From assembly GCA_963818885.1 (NCBI GenBank), contig CAWFTP010000006.1, forward strand, positions 248,001-312,000: a stretch of DNA of 64,000 nucleotides. Reading direction: 5' to 3'. The first letter of the stretch is position 1; every line of letters begins with the position of its first letter. Below are positions 44,396 through 52,331 of the stretch, piece by piece. The position numbers and the translations under genes were made by a program. A model generated the notes under the pieces. It was not told where the DNA came from and made no database searches. It was given only the letters and a program-made list of their open reading frames with translations. Source of the stretch: DATFDN01 sp963818885. GTDB taxonomy: Bacteria > Pseudomonadota > Alphaproteobacteria > Acetobacterales > Acetobacteraceae.

Positions 44396-46033
44396 TTATA
44401 AAGTTTTTGCCAACTCCCGCAGGACGAATTTTTGGATTTTGCCCGTTGAGGTCTTCGGCACCGGGCCGAATACTACCGTCTTCGGCACCTTGAAGCGGGC
44501 GAGGCGTTCGCGGCAGAAGGCGATGATTTCGGCCTCGTCGGCGGCGGCGCTCGCCTTGAGCTCGAGGAAGGCGCAGGGCGTCTCGCCCCAGGTCGGATCG
44601 GGGCGGGCGACGACGGCGGCGACGAAGACGGCGGGATGGCGCGACAGCACCTCCTCCACCTCCAGGCTCGAGATGTTCTCGCCGCCTGAGATGATGATGT
44701 CCTTGGCGCGGTCCTTGACCTCGATCATGCCGTCCGGATGCCAGACCGCGAGGTCGCCCGAGCGGTACCACCCACCGGCGAGCGTGGCCCCCGTCGCCGT
44801 CGGGTTGGCGAGATAACCCTTCATGATCGTGTTGCCGCGTTGCATAACCTCCCCAACCGTCACGCCGTCCTTCGGCACCGGAGTCAGCGTCGCGGGATCC
44901 CCCACCATCGTATCCTCGAGCGTCGGATATCCGACGCCCTGACGCGCCATGCGGGCGTAGCGGTCCTCGACGCGCAGTTCACGCCATTCCGGCTGAAACA
45001 CGCAGCACGTTCCTGGACCGTACGACTCGGTCGCGCCATAGAGGTGCGTGACGCGGAATCCTGCCTCCTCCATCGCGCGCAGCACGGAGGACGGCGGTGC
45101 GGCACCCCCGGTCGCGCATTGCACGACGTGCTCGAAGGCGACGCGCTGCTCGGGTGGGGCGTGCGCGATCATGTTGAGCACGATGGGCGCGCCGCAGAGA
45201 TGGGTCACGCGATGCCGGGCGATCGCTTGGAAAATCGCGGCGGGCTCTACCTTGCGCAGGCAGACATGCGTGCCGCCGACAACGGTGACGGCCCACGGGT
45301 AGGACCATCCGTTGCAATGAAACATTGGCAGCGTCCAGAGATAGACGCTCTCGAAATTGAGCCCGAACATCAGCGCGTTGCCGAGCGCCTGCAGATAGGC
45401 GCCGCGATGGCTGTACACCGCGCCTTTGGGATCGCCGGTCGTGCCGGAGGTGTACAACAGGCAGAGCGACTGCCATTCGTCTTTCGGTCCCGGCCAGGCG
45501 AAATGCGGGCCGCCTTCCGCCAGCAGCGCCTCGTAGCCGACCGTTCCGATCGGAACCATGCCGTTTCCGGCGGGATCGGCGATGTCAACGACCAGGATGT
45601 CGCGGCCGACCTGAGCGAGCGCGGCGGCGGCGAGATCGGTGTATGGCTCATCCACGATCAGCACCTTGGCGTCGCCATGGGCGAGCGAGAAGGCGATGGT
45701 CGCGGCATCAAGCCTTGTGTTCAGCGGGTTGAGTACCGCGCCGAGCATCGGGACGGCGTAGTGCGCCTCCAGCATCTCCGGGATGTTCGATGCGATGATC
45801 GAAACCGTGTCGAGCCGGCCGATGCCACGCTTGGCGAGGGCGGAGGCGAGGCGGATGCAGCGCTCCAGCATCTGCGCATAGGTGAAGCGCCGCTCGCCGT
45901 CGATCACCGCGATCTTCTCGGCGAAGGAGCGTGCCGCGTTTGCAAGGAAGCTGACCGGCGAGAGCGGCACGAAATTCGCCGGCCCGCGGTCGAGCCCGAT
46001 CTCCAACGGGTGCGGCGCGGCGTGGGTGCTCAT
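44396..46033 (-). CDS. AMP-dependent acyl-CoA ligase (DmdB/medium-long-chain type)
   Basis: Adenylate-forming acyl-CoA synthetase of 545 residues. It has the P-loop-like LLYTSGTTGDPKGA, LPMFHCNGW, the GATESYGPGT adenylate motif, WYRSGDLAVWHPDGMIEVKD and the catalytic Lys in PKTSTGKIQKFVL. The fold and FHCNGWSYPW region resemble 3-methylmercaptopropionate- and medium-chain acyl-CoA ligases. The ATG at 46033 follows GGGAGGATCGC. It lies in one minus-strand run with an SDR and an M20 dipeptidase. Substrate not determined. Confidence 0.9.
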   Translation of the reverse strand: MSTHAAPHPLEIGLDRGPANFVPLSPVSFLANAARSFAEKIAVIDGERRFTYAQMLERCIRLASALAKRGIGRLDTVSIIASNIPEMLEAHYAVPMLGAVLNPLNTRLDAATIAFSLAHGDAKVLIVDEPYTDLAAAALAQVGRDILVVDIADPAGNGMVPIGTVGYEALLAEGGPHFAWPGPKDEWQSLCLLYTSGTTGDPKGAVYSHRGAYLQALGNALMFGLNFESVYLWTLPMFHCNGWSYPWAVTVVGGTHVCLRKVEPAAIFQAIARHRVTHLCGAPIVLNMIAHAPPEQRVAFEHVVQCATGGAAPPSSVLRAMEEAGFRVTHLYGATESYGPGTCCVFQPEWRELRVEDRYARMARQGVGYPTLEDTMVGDPATLTPVPKDGVTVGEVMQRGNTIMKGYLANPTATGATLAGGWYRSGDLAVWHPDGMIEVKDRAKDIIISGGENISSLEVEEVLSRHPAVFVAAVVARPDPTWGETPCAFLELKASAAADEAEIIAFCRERLARFKVPKTVVFGPVPKTSTGKIQKFVLRELAKTL

Positions 46034-46046
46034 GCGATCCTCCCGC

Positions 46047-46826
46047 TTACAGCCCGGAGACGAGGTGGCCGCCATCGGCGGCGATGACGCTGCCGGTCAT
46101 GTAGGAACTCGCTTGCGAGGCGAGCAGCAGCAGCGGGCCGTCGAGCTCGTGCGCCTCGCCCAGGCGGCGCTGCGGGATGCGCTTGATCAGCGCCTGACCC
46201 GGGGCGCTTGTGAAGAAGTCGCGGTTGATCTCCGTCTCGATATAGCCGGGGGCGAGCGCGTTGACGCGGATCGAATGGCGCGCCCATTCGAGCGCCAGCA
46301 CCTTCGTCATCTGGATCAGCCCGGCCTTGGAGACGGCGTAGGCGGCGACGCCGCCGGCGACTCGCAGGCCGAGGATGGAGGCGATGTTGACGATGTTGCC
46401 GCCGCGCCGGTGGCGCAGCATCCGCCGCGCGACGTGCTGCGCCGTCAGCCACGCGCCGGTCAGGTTGGTGTCGAGCACGCCTCGCCAGCCGCTCTCGTCC
46501 ACATCGATCGCGGCACGCGTCTCGGTGATGCCTGCGTTGTTGACCAGCACGCCAACCGGGCCGAACGCCGCCTCTGCCGTGTCGAGCGCGCGTTCGATGC
46601 TGCACGCATCGGCGACGTCCATCACGGCGGACGCGGCGCGCCCGCCTTCGGCGCGGACCCCGGCGACAGCATCGGCGAGCGCCGCTTCTCGGCGCGCGGT
46701 GAGCGTTACGTTTGCGCCGGCGCGTGCCAGGCAATGGGCGAAGTGCAGGCCGAGCCCGCCGGAGGCGCCCGTCACCAGGACGTGTGCCCCCTGCATGGAG
46801 AACAGCGCGGCTGCGTCAGGCGCCAT
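46047..46826 (-). CDS. Short-chain dehydrogenase/reductase
   Basis: Classical SDR of 259 residues: cofactor motif VTGASGGLGLHFAHCLARAG, NNAG in VLVNNAGITETRAA, catalytic Ser in NIASILGLRV and YAVSK in AAYAVSKAGLIQMTKVLA, ending GSVIAADGGHLVSGL. The start at 46826 (MAPDAAALFSMQGAHVLVTG) overlaps the dipeptidase stop by 11 bases, so the two are coupled. The acyl-CoA ligase follows after 13 bases. Likely a 3-hydroxyacyl or alcohol oxidation step; substrate unknown. Confidence 0.88.
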   Translation of the reverse strand: MAPDAAALFSMQGAHVLVTGASGGLGLHFAHCLARAGANVTLTARREAALADAVAGVRAEGGRAASAVMDVADACSIERALDTAEAAFGPVGVLVNNAGITETRAAIDVDESGWRGVLDTNLTGAWLTAQHVARRMLRHRRGGNIVNIASILGLRVAGGVAAYAVSKAGLIQMTKVLALEWARHSIRVNALAPGYIETEINRDFFTSAPGQALIKRIPQRRLGEAHELDGPLLLLASQASSYMTGSVIAADGGHLVSGL

Positions 46827-48222
46827 CGGCGAGGCGGGCAAGCAGGCGCGCATGGGAGCGGATGCCGTGATGGAAGCACACCTGCTCGAACTTCTCGTTC
46901 GGGCTGTGCACCTGGTCATCGTTGAGTCCAAACCCCATGAGCAGCGTGTCCACTCCGACGATGCTGCGCAGGGAGGAGACCACCGGGACCGAGCCGCCGC
47001 TGCCCATCATGATCGCCGGGCGACCATATTCGTCGCTCAGCACATCGCAGGCGGCGCGCACCCAGGGGCTGTCGGTCGGCACCTCGATCGCGGGGGCGGC
47101 GGCGAACTCCTTCCACTCGACGCGTGCATCCGCGGGCAGGCGGTCGGCGACGAACTGCTTGACTCCGGCGATGATCTTCGCTGGGTCCTGTCCGGGCACG
47201 AGGCGGAAGGACAGCTTGGCCGAGGCGTGCGCGGGAATGACGGTCTTCGATCCTTCGCCCATGTAACCGCCCCAGATCCCGTTGACGTCGGCGGTGGGAC
47301 GCGCCCACAGGCGCTGCAAGGCGGCGACGCCACGTTCGCCAGCCGGCACGCCAAGACCGATGCCACCGAGGAACGCCGCCTCGTTGAAGCCGAGCGCGTC
47401 CCATTCGGCGGCCTGCGCGTTGGAGACGCGGGCGACGCCGTCATAGAAGCCGGGGATCTGGATGTGCCCCTCGGCGTCTTTGAGCTCGCCCAGAACGCGG
47501 GTGAGCGCGTTGATCGGGTTGAGCGCGGAGCCGCCGTAGAGGCCGGAATGGAGGTCGCGGTTGGCGGCGTAGAGCGTGAGCTCCAGATAGACCATGCCGC
47601 GCAGCCGCGTCGTCACCGCGGGGGTGTTCACGTCCCACATCCCGGTGTCGCTGATCAGCGCGAAATCGGCGCGCAGCTCGTCCTTCGCGGATTTCAGGAA
47701 CGGGTCGAGGTTGATCGAGCCGATTTCCTCCTCGCCCTCGATCAACGTGGTGATCTTCGCCGGGATTTCGCCGGTCGCGTCCTTCCAGGCGCGCAGCGCC
47801 TCGATGAACATCGTCATCTGGCCCTTGTCGTCCACCGCGCCGCGAGCGACGAAGCGCGGGCCATGCGGACCCTCGACGAGCTGCGGCTCGAAGGGCGGGC
47901 TGTGCCAGAGATCGACCGGATCCACCGGCTGCACGTCGTAGTGGCCATAGAACAGGATATGCGGCCCCTTGTAGCCGGCGGGACCGGGATGGTGGGCGAG
48001 CACGACGGGGTGGCCGGCGGTCGGGCGCAGGCTCGCGGTGAAGCCGAGGCCGGTCAGGTCATCACGTATGGACTCGGCGGCGCGGACGCAGTCGCGCGCA
48101 CGCGCCGGCTGAGCGCTGATCGAGGGGATGCGCAGCAGCGCGAACAAGCGCTCCCGCGAGGCATCGAGCCCGGCATCGGCGCGGGCGAGGACGGCATCGA
48201 GGCTGGCGGAGGCGGGGGCCAT
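46816..48222 (-). CDS. M20 family metallopeptidase (dipeptidase)
   Basis: Zinc peptidase of 468 residues in the M20 ArgE/DapE/CPG2 clan, carnosinase-like group. Metal-binding motifs are FYGHYDVQPVD, RGAVDDKGQ, IEGEEEIGS and VHSPNEKF; the lid/dimerisation domain starts at RDLHSGLYGGSALNPI. The ATG at 48222 has GGAGAGA just before it. An ATG at 48234 is upstream of that site and was not chosen. Probably a cytosolic dipeptidase; the specificity is not visible. Confidence 0.92.
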   Translation of the reverse strand: MAPASASLDAVLARADAGLDASRERLFALLRIPSISAQPARARDCVRAAESIRDDLTGLGFTASLRPTAGHPVVLAHHPGPAGYKGPHILFYGHYDVQPVDPVDLWHSPPFEPQLVEGPHGPRFVARGAVDDKGQMTMFIEALRAWKDATGEIPAKITTLIEGEEEIGSINLDPFLKSAKDELRADFALISDTGMWDVNTPAVTTRLRGMVYLELTLYAANRDLHSGLYGGSALNPINALTRVLGELKDAEGHIQIPGFYDGVARVSNAQAAEWDALGFNEAAFLGGIGLGVPAGERGVAALQRLWARPTADVNGIWGGYMGEGSKTVIPAHASAKLSFRLVPGQDPAKIIAGVKQFVADRLPADARVEWKEFAAAPAIEVPTDSPWVRAACDVLSDEYGRPAIMMGSGGSVPVVSSLRSIVGVDTLLMGFGLNDDQVHSPNEKFEQVCFHHGIRSHARLLARLADGA

Positions 48223-48241
48223 GGTTCTCTCCATTGGCGGA

Positions 48242-48442
48242 TCAGGGTTGGCGGGCGCGGCGGAGTGCGCTTTCGATCAGAATGAGGGCGAGCCCGAGAA
48301 ACAGGATCAGCGGGATCCAGGCGGGAACCAGGCGGAGCAGCAGGTGGCTGATGCCGATCCAGGCGAGGATCGCGAGCGCGAAGCCGGCGTCATCCACGAA
48401 CAGGCCGAGCAGTTCGGCGGCGGCCGCTTTGATCCACCCCAT
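48242..48442 (-). CDS. Small two-helix membrane protein
   Basis: Protein of 66 residues, MGWIKAAAAELLGLFVDDAG followed by hydrophobic FALAILAWIGISHLLLRLVP and WIPLILFLGLALILIESALR, ending in a basic tail. Two membrane helices are predicted. It starts within the stop of the COG4280 gene (TGATG), so it is translated from the same message and may be its partner. No family recognised. Too small for certainty, but the exact coupling and clean hydrophobic pattern support it. Confidence 0.65.
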   Translation of the reverse strand: MGWIKAAAAELLGLFVDDAGFALAILAWIGISHLLLRLVPAWIPLILFLGLALILIESALRRARQP

Positions 48443-49182
48443 CAGGCCATCCGGCGGCGGCAGAGCGCGACACCGAGAAGTGCCGCGAGGAGAAACGCCG
48501 CGAACAGCGCGGGCAATGACAGGTCGGTACCTGGCCAAGCGAGTCCCATGCCCTCGCCGACCCAGAACGTGCCGAAGGCTGACAGCAGGACTCCGACGAG
48601 GAACTTGAGCGCGTTCTCCGGGATCATCGCCACCGGCCGGTGCAGCAGGGCGCCGAGCGCGATCACCACCAGCAGCGCGGCAAGCGCGCCGATGCTCGCG
48701 GGCAGCAGCAGGTGCGCGCCGGCGGCGCCGACGGCGATCACGATGAAGACCACCTCGATGCCCTCGATCATGGTGATCTTGAACGCGGCCGTCGCGCCGC
48801 CGCGATCCCAGCCGGCTCCGCGGCCACTGATGCCGCGCAGACTCGCCGCCTCGCGCGCATAAGTGGCGTTCTCGTCGTGAAGGGGGAGGACCCCAGCGGC
48901 CCGCAGCATCGCCTTGCGCAGCCAGCGCATCCCGAACAGCAACAGCAATATGCCGATCGCGAGCTGGACGGTGTGGAGGGGGATGCGCGTGAGCGCCGGG
49001 CCGATCACGGCGACGATCGCGAGCAGCACGATGAGTGCCGCGCTTGCGCCGCCGATCGCGCCGCGCCAGCCGCGCACGGCGCCGACGGCGAGCACCACGG
49101 TCAGCGCCTCTACGCACTCGACCAGGGAGGCGAGGAAGGATGCGAGGATCGAGGGCGCGGCGTGGCTCCAGTCGAGGATCAT
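48442..49182 (-). CDS. COG4280-type multi-pass membrane protein
   Basis: Predicted inner-membrane protein of 246 residues with about seven helices. Two halves share a pattern: SFLASLVECVEALTVVLAVG near residue 15 and KITMIEGIEVVFIVIAVG near residue 135, each with a Glu-x-x-Glu in a hydrophobic helix. This recalls internal repeats of cation exchangers of the UPF0016/LysE-related type, so ion transport is possible but unproven. It overlaps the M20 amidohydrolase stop upstream (ATGA) and the small membrane protein downstream. Confidence 0.8.
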   Translation of the reverse strand: MILDWSHAAPSILASFLASLVECVEALTVVLAVGAVRGWRGAIGGASAALIVLLAIVAVIGPALTRIPLHTVQLAIGILLLLFGMRWLRKAMLRAAGVLPLHDENATYAREAASLRGISGRGAGWDRGGATAAFKITMIEGIEVVFIVIAVGAAGAHLLLPASIGALAALLVVIALGALLHRPVAMIPENALKFLVGVLLSAFGTFWVGEGMGLAWPGTDLSLPALFAAFLLAALLGVALCRRRMA

Positions 49183-50354
49183 GCGCCGGCTTTGTCGCGC
49201 GCGAGCGTGCGCTCGACGAGGCGGACCCAGAGCGCGCTGCCGTATGGAATCGCCTCGTCGTTGAAGTTGTAGCCGTCGTTGTGCACCGCCGCGCTCTGCT
49301 CGCCGTTGCCGAGATTGATGTAGGCACCTGGCACTTGCTCCAGCATGAAGCTGAAATCCTCCGACGCTGAGGCAGGCGGCTTGTTGCGATCGACATTGGT
49401 CTCCCCCATCAGCTCGGCGGCGGCGTCGCCAAAATCGGTGGTCGCGGCGGGGTCGTTCATCAGGGGCGCGAAGATCAGACGGAAATCGACCGTCGCGGCG
49501 GCGCCGAACGCGGCGGCGACATTGGTCGCGACGCGGTCCATGCCCTGCTCGACCAGGTCCATCGTCTCGCGCTTCATGGTACGAACGGTGCCGGACATGC
49601 GCGCCGTCTCGGGGATAACGTTATACGCGTCCCCGCCATGGATGCGGGTGACCGAGAGCACCGCCATCTCCCGCGGCGGCACGCTGCGCGCGACGATCGA
49701 TTGCAGCGCCGCGCCGATATGGCAGGCGACCAGCACTGGGTCGACGCCTTTCTCTGGCCGCGCGCCGTGCGTGCCCTTGCCGACGATATCGATGTCGAAG
49801 AATGCACCCGCCGCCATCGCGGCACCCGGGGTGATGCCGTAATGCCCGACCTTCATGCCGGGCGAGTTGTGCATGCCAAAGATCCGGTCGCAGGGGAATC
49901 GCTCGAACAGGCCATCGTTGAGCATCGCGAGCGCGCCGCCGATCCCCTCCTCTCCAGGCTGGAAGATGAAGGTGACGGTGCCGCTGAAATCGCGTGTCTC
50001 GGCGAGGTATTTCGCCGCGCCCAGCAGCATCGTCGTGTGCCCGTCATGGCCGCAGGCATGCATGATCCCCGGGTTCTGGCTGGCATAGGGAAGCTTTGTC
50101 GCTTCCTTGATCGGCAGCGCGTCCATGTCGGCGCGCAGGCCGATCCGCCCGTGCCCGTTGCCCGCGCGCAGGATGCCGACCACACCCGTGCCGCCGACGC
50201 CGCGATGCACCTCGATCCCCCACTCCTCGAGCTTCCCGGCGACGAGGGCGGCGGTGCGGTGCTCCTCGAGCCCCAGCTCGGGATGGGTATGGATATCGCG
50301 GCGGATGTCGGTCAGATCGGGGTGGTCGCGGCGAATGGCGTCGAGGACGGACAC
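49179..50354 (-). CDS. M20 family amidohydrolase (hippurate hydrolase/aminoacylase-like)
   Basis: Metal-dependent amidohydrolase of 391 residues, M20D group. The zinc site is in ACGHDGHTTMLLGAAKYL, FQPGEEGIGGALAM and FGMHNSPG, with DFSFMLEQVPGAYINLGNG near the end. The GTG at 50354 has AGGAG six bases ahead and gives the usual N-terminus (IRRDIHTHPELGLEEHRTAA). Frames reaching further upstream were rejected. Substrates of the group are N-acyl amino acids. It leads an operon with the COG4280 membrane protein, suggesting export or uptake tied to hydrolysis, which is inference. Confidence 0.92.
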   Translation of the reverse strand: MSVLDAIRRDHPDLTDIRRDIHTHPELGLEEHRTAALVAGKLEEWGIEVHRGVGGTGVVGILRAGNGHGRIGLRADMDALPIKEATKLPYASQNPGIMHACGHDGHTTMLLGAAKYLAETRDFSGTVTFIFQPGEEGIGGALAMLNDGLFERFPCDRIFGMHNSPGMKVGHYGITPGAAMAAGAFFDIDIVGKGTHGARPEKGVDPVLVACHIGAALQSIVARSVPPREMAVLSVTRIHGGDAYNVIPETARMSGTVRTMKRETMDLVEQGMDRVATNVAAAFGAAATVDFRLIFAPLMNDPAATTDFGDAAAELMGETNVDRNKPPASASEDFSFMLEQVPGAYINLGNGEQSAAVHNDGYNFNDEAIPYGSALWVRLVERTLARDKAGA

Positions 50355-50423
50355 GGGGAGCTCCTGTGCGGCTTGGCGGGCGTTGCCTAGCACCAAACGC
50401 GTCCCCGGGCATCCCGGTACCCG

Positions 50424-51509
50424 TTACGCCGGCGGGGCCGCGATCTCCGCCCGCAGCTTGTCGATCGGCAGCAGCTTGCCGTCGCGCTCGATGTGCCAGA
50501 ACGTCCAGCCGTTGCACGAGGGGGCGTTCTGGACCGCGGCGCCGACCTGGTGGATCGAGCCCCGGATGCCGGAAGCGACCAGCGAGCCGTCCGGCGAGAC
50601 GGTCGCGGTGACCCGGCGCATCCGATCGGTCAAGCGGGTGCCGGGGACGATGAGTCCTTGCTCCACGAGGCTGCCGAAGGGAACGCGCGGTACCTCCCGC
50701 CGGGTCGGCGCCGTGGCGATGCTATCGGCAGGTGCGGGGCGGGTGTGGCGGATGCGTCCCAGCGCCGCCTCGACATAGGCGGGATGGCGCTCGATGCCGA
50801 TGAAGTGCCGATGCAGGCGCTTGGCGACCACCGCCGTGGTGCCGGTGCCGAGGAACGGATCGAGCACGATCTCGCCCGGCGCGGTGCAGGACAGCAGGAC
50901 CCGGTGCAGCAGCGCCTCCGGCTTCTGGGTCGGATGCAGCTTCAGCCCGTGCTGGTTGCGCAGCCGCTCGGCGCCGGTGCAGAGCGGCAGGAACCAGTCG
51001 CTGCGCATCTGGATGTCGTCGTTCAGCGCCTTCATCGCCTGGTAGTTGAAGCGATGCCGAGAATCGCGCTGGCGCGCTGCCCAGATCAGCGTCTCATGCG
51101 CGTTGGTGAAGCGCCGGCCGCGGAAGTTCGGCATCGGATTGGCCTTGCGCCACACCACGTCGTTCAGCAGCCAGTAGCCAAGGTCCTGCAGCGTCGTGCC
51201 AATGCGGAAGATGTTGTGATAGGCGCCGATCACCCACAGCGTGCCATCCTTGCGCAGGACACGCCGGCACTCGCTCAGCCACTCACGCGTGAAGGCGTCA
51301 TAGGCGGGAAAGTCGACGAAGCGGTCCCACTCGTCGTCCACGCCGTCGACCAGGCTGTCGTCCGGCCGGCGCAGCTCGCCGCGGAGCTGCAGGTTGTACG
51401 GCGGGTCGGCGAAGACGCAATGGACCGACGCCGGCGGAAGCATCCGCAGATGCGTGATGCAGTCGCCGAGCAGTACCTGGTCGAGCGGCAGTTCACGGAC
51501 GATTTCCAC
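50424..51509 (-). CDS. ccrM: Cell-cycle DNA methyltransferase CcrM
   Basis: N6-adenine methyltransferase of 361 residues that methylates GANTC sites in alphaproteobacteria and ties replication to cell-cycle transcription. Beta-class order: catalytic DPPYNLQLRG near residue 37, then the SAM motif LDPFLGTGTTAVVAKRLHR near 230, followed by the CcrM-type C-terminal domain (FGSLVEQGLIVPGTRLTDR and CNGWTFWHIERDGKLLPID). The GTG at 51509 follows GGAGAG; an upstream ATG at 51539 lies before that site. rnhB precedes it on the same strand, the usual arrangement. Confidence 0.95.
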   Translation of the reverse strand: MEIVRELPLDQVLLGDCITHLRMLPPASVHCVFADPPYNLQLRGELRRPDDSLVDGVDDEWDRFVDFPAYDAFTREWLSECRRVLRKDGTLWVIGAYHNIFRIGTTLQDLGYWLLNDVVWRKANPMPNFRGRRFTNAHETLIWAARQRDSRHRFNYQAMKALNDDIQMRSDWFLPLCTGAERLRNQHGLKLHPTQKPEALLHRVLLSCTAPGEIVLDPFLGTGTTAVVAKRLHRHFIGIERHPAYVEAALGRIRHTRPAPADSIATAPTRREVPRVPFGSLVEQGLIVPGTRLTDRMRRVTATVSPDGSLVASGIRGSIHQVGAAVQNAPSCNGWTFWHIERDGKLLPIDKLRAEIAAPPA

Positions 51510-51577
51510 GTCTCTCCGGCGACGGCGGCATGGCGGCATCGTGAGCCGCCCGCGCGGGCCGCGTCAATTGGCCTGCG

Positions 51578-52202
51578 TCACTCCGCCGCGACAAGGTCGA
51601 GCGCGAGTTGCCGCACCGTCCCGAAGGCCGGGCGGTGGTGCGGGGTCGGACCGAGGCGGTGCAGCGCCGCGCGATGATACGGCGTCGCATAGCCTGCGTT
51701 CTCCTCCCAGCCATAGGCCGGGAAGCGAACGGCGAGGCGCGCCATCGCCTTGTCGCGCAGCACCTTGGCGACGATGGAAGCCGCCGCGATGGAGAGCGAG
51801 AGCGCATCCCCGCCGATCACGCAGCGCACCTCGCATTCGAGCCGTGGCGGCTGGTTGCCGTCGACGAGCACGAGATCGGGCGCGCGTGGCAAACGCGCCA
51901 CCGCGCGCCGCATCGCGAGCAGGGCGGCATGCAGGATGTTGAGCCGCTCGATCTCAGCAACCGAAGCAGCACCCACCCCGATCTCCGCCCGCCCCGAAGC
52001 ATGGATCGCGGCGAAGGCGAGGAGGCGCTCCTCGGGCGTCAGCTTCTTCGAAATCGTCGATGAGTGCCGCGAGACGACGCGGCACGCCGGTCGGGAACAC
52101 GACGGCGGCTGCGAGCACGGGGCCGGCCAGCGGCCCGCGCCCGACCTCATCGACCCCGGCCACTAGGCCGCCCGCCTGCTTTTCGAGCCTGAAATTCGGC
52201 AC
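51578..52202 (-). CDS. rnhB: Ribonuclease HII, frame broken at 52051-52053
   Basis: RNase HII removes ribonucleotides from DNA and RNA primers, about 208 residues. Active-site motifs: GVDEVGRGPLAGPV at the N-terminus, LIDDSKKLTPEER, and SIAAASIVAKVLRDKAMARL with YATPYHRAALHRLGPTPHHR. The first part (from GTG at 52202) and the second part are in different frames. Removing one base of the AAA at 52051-52053 gives LIDDSKKLTP. A real break in such a conserved gene is unlikely. It precedes ccrM by 68 bases. Confidence 0.92.
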
Positions 52203-52331
52203 GGGCGAGACCTATCAGCGCCGGCGGCGAGTCGGAAAGGGGAGCCTTTGCCGGCGCCGGGGAACAGGCGATAACAGCCCTGCGCTATCCGGCCTGATTC
52301 GTGCGGTTCGGGGGTTAAGGGGAACGCATAA

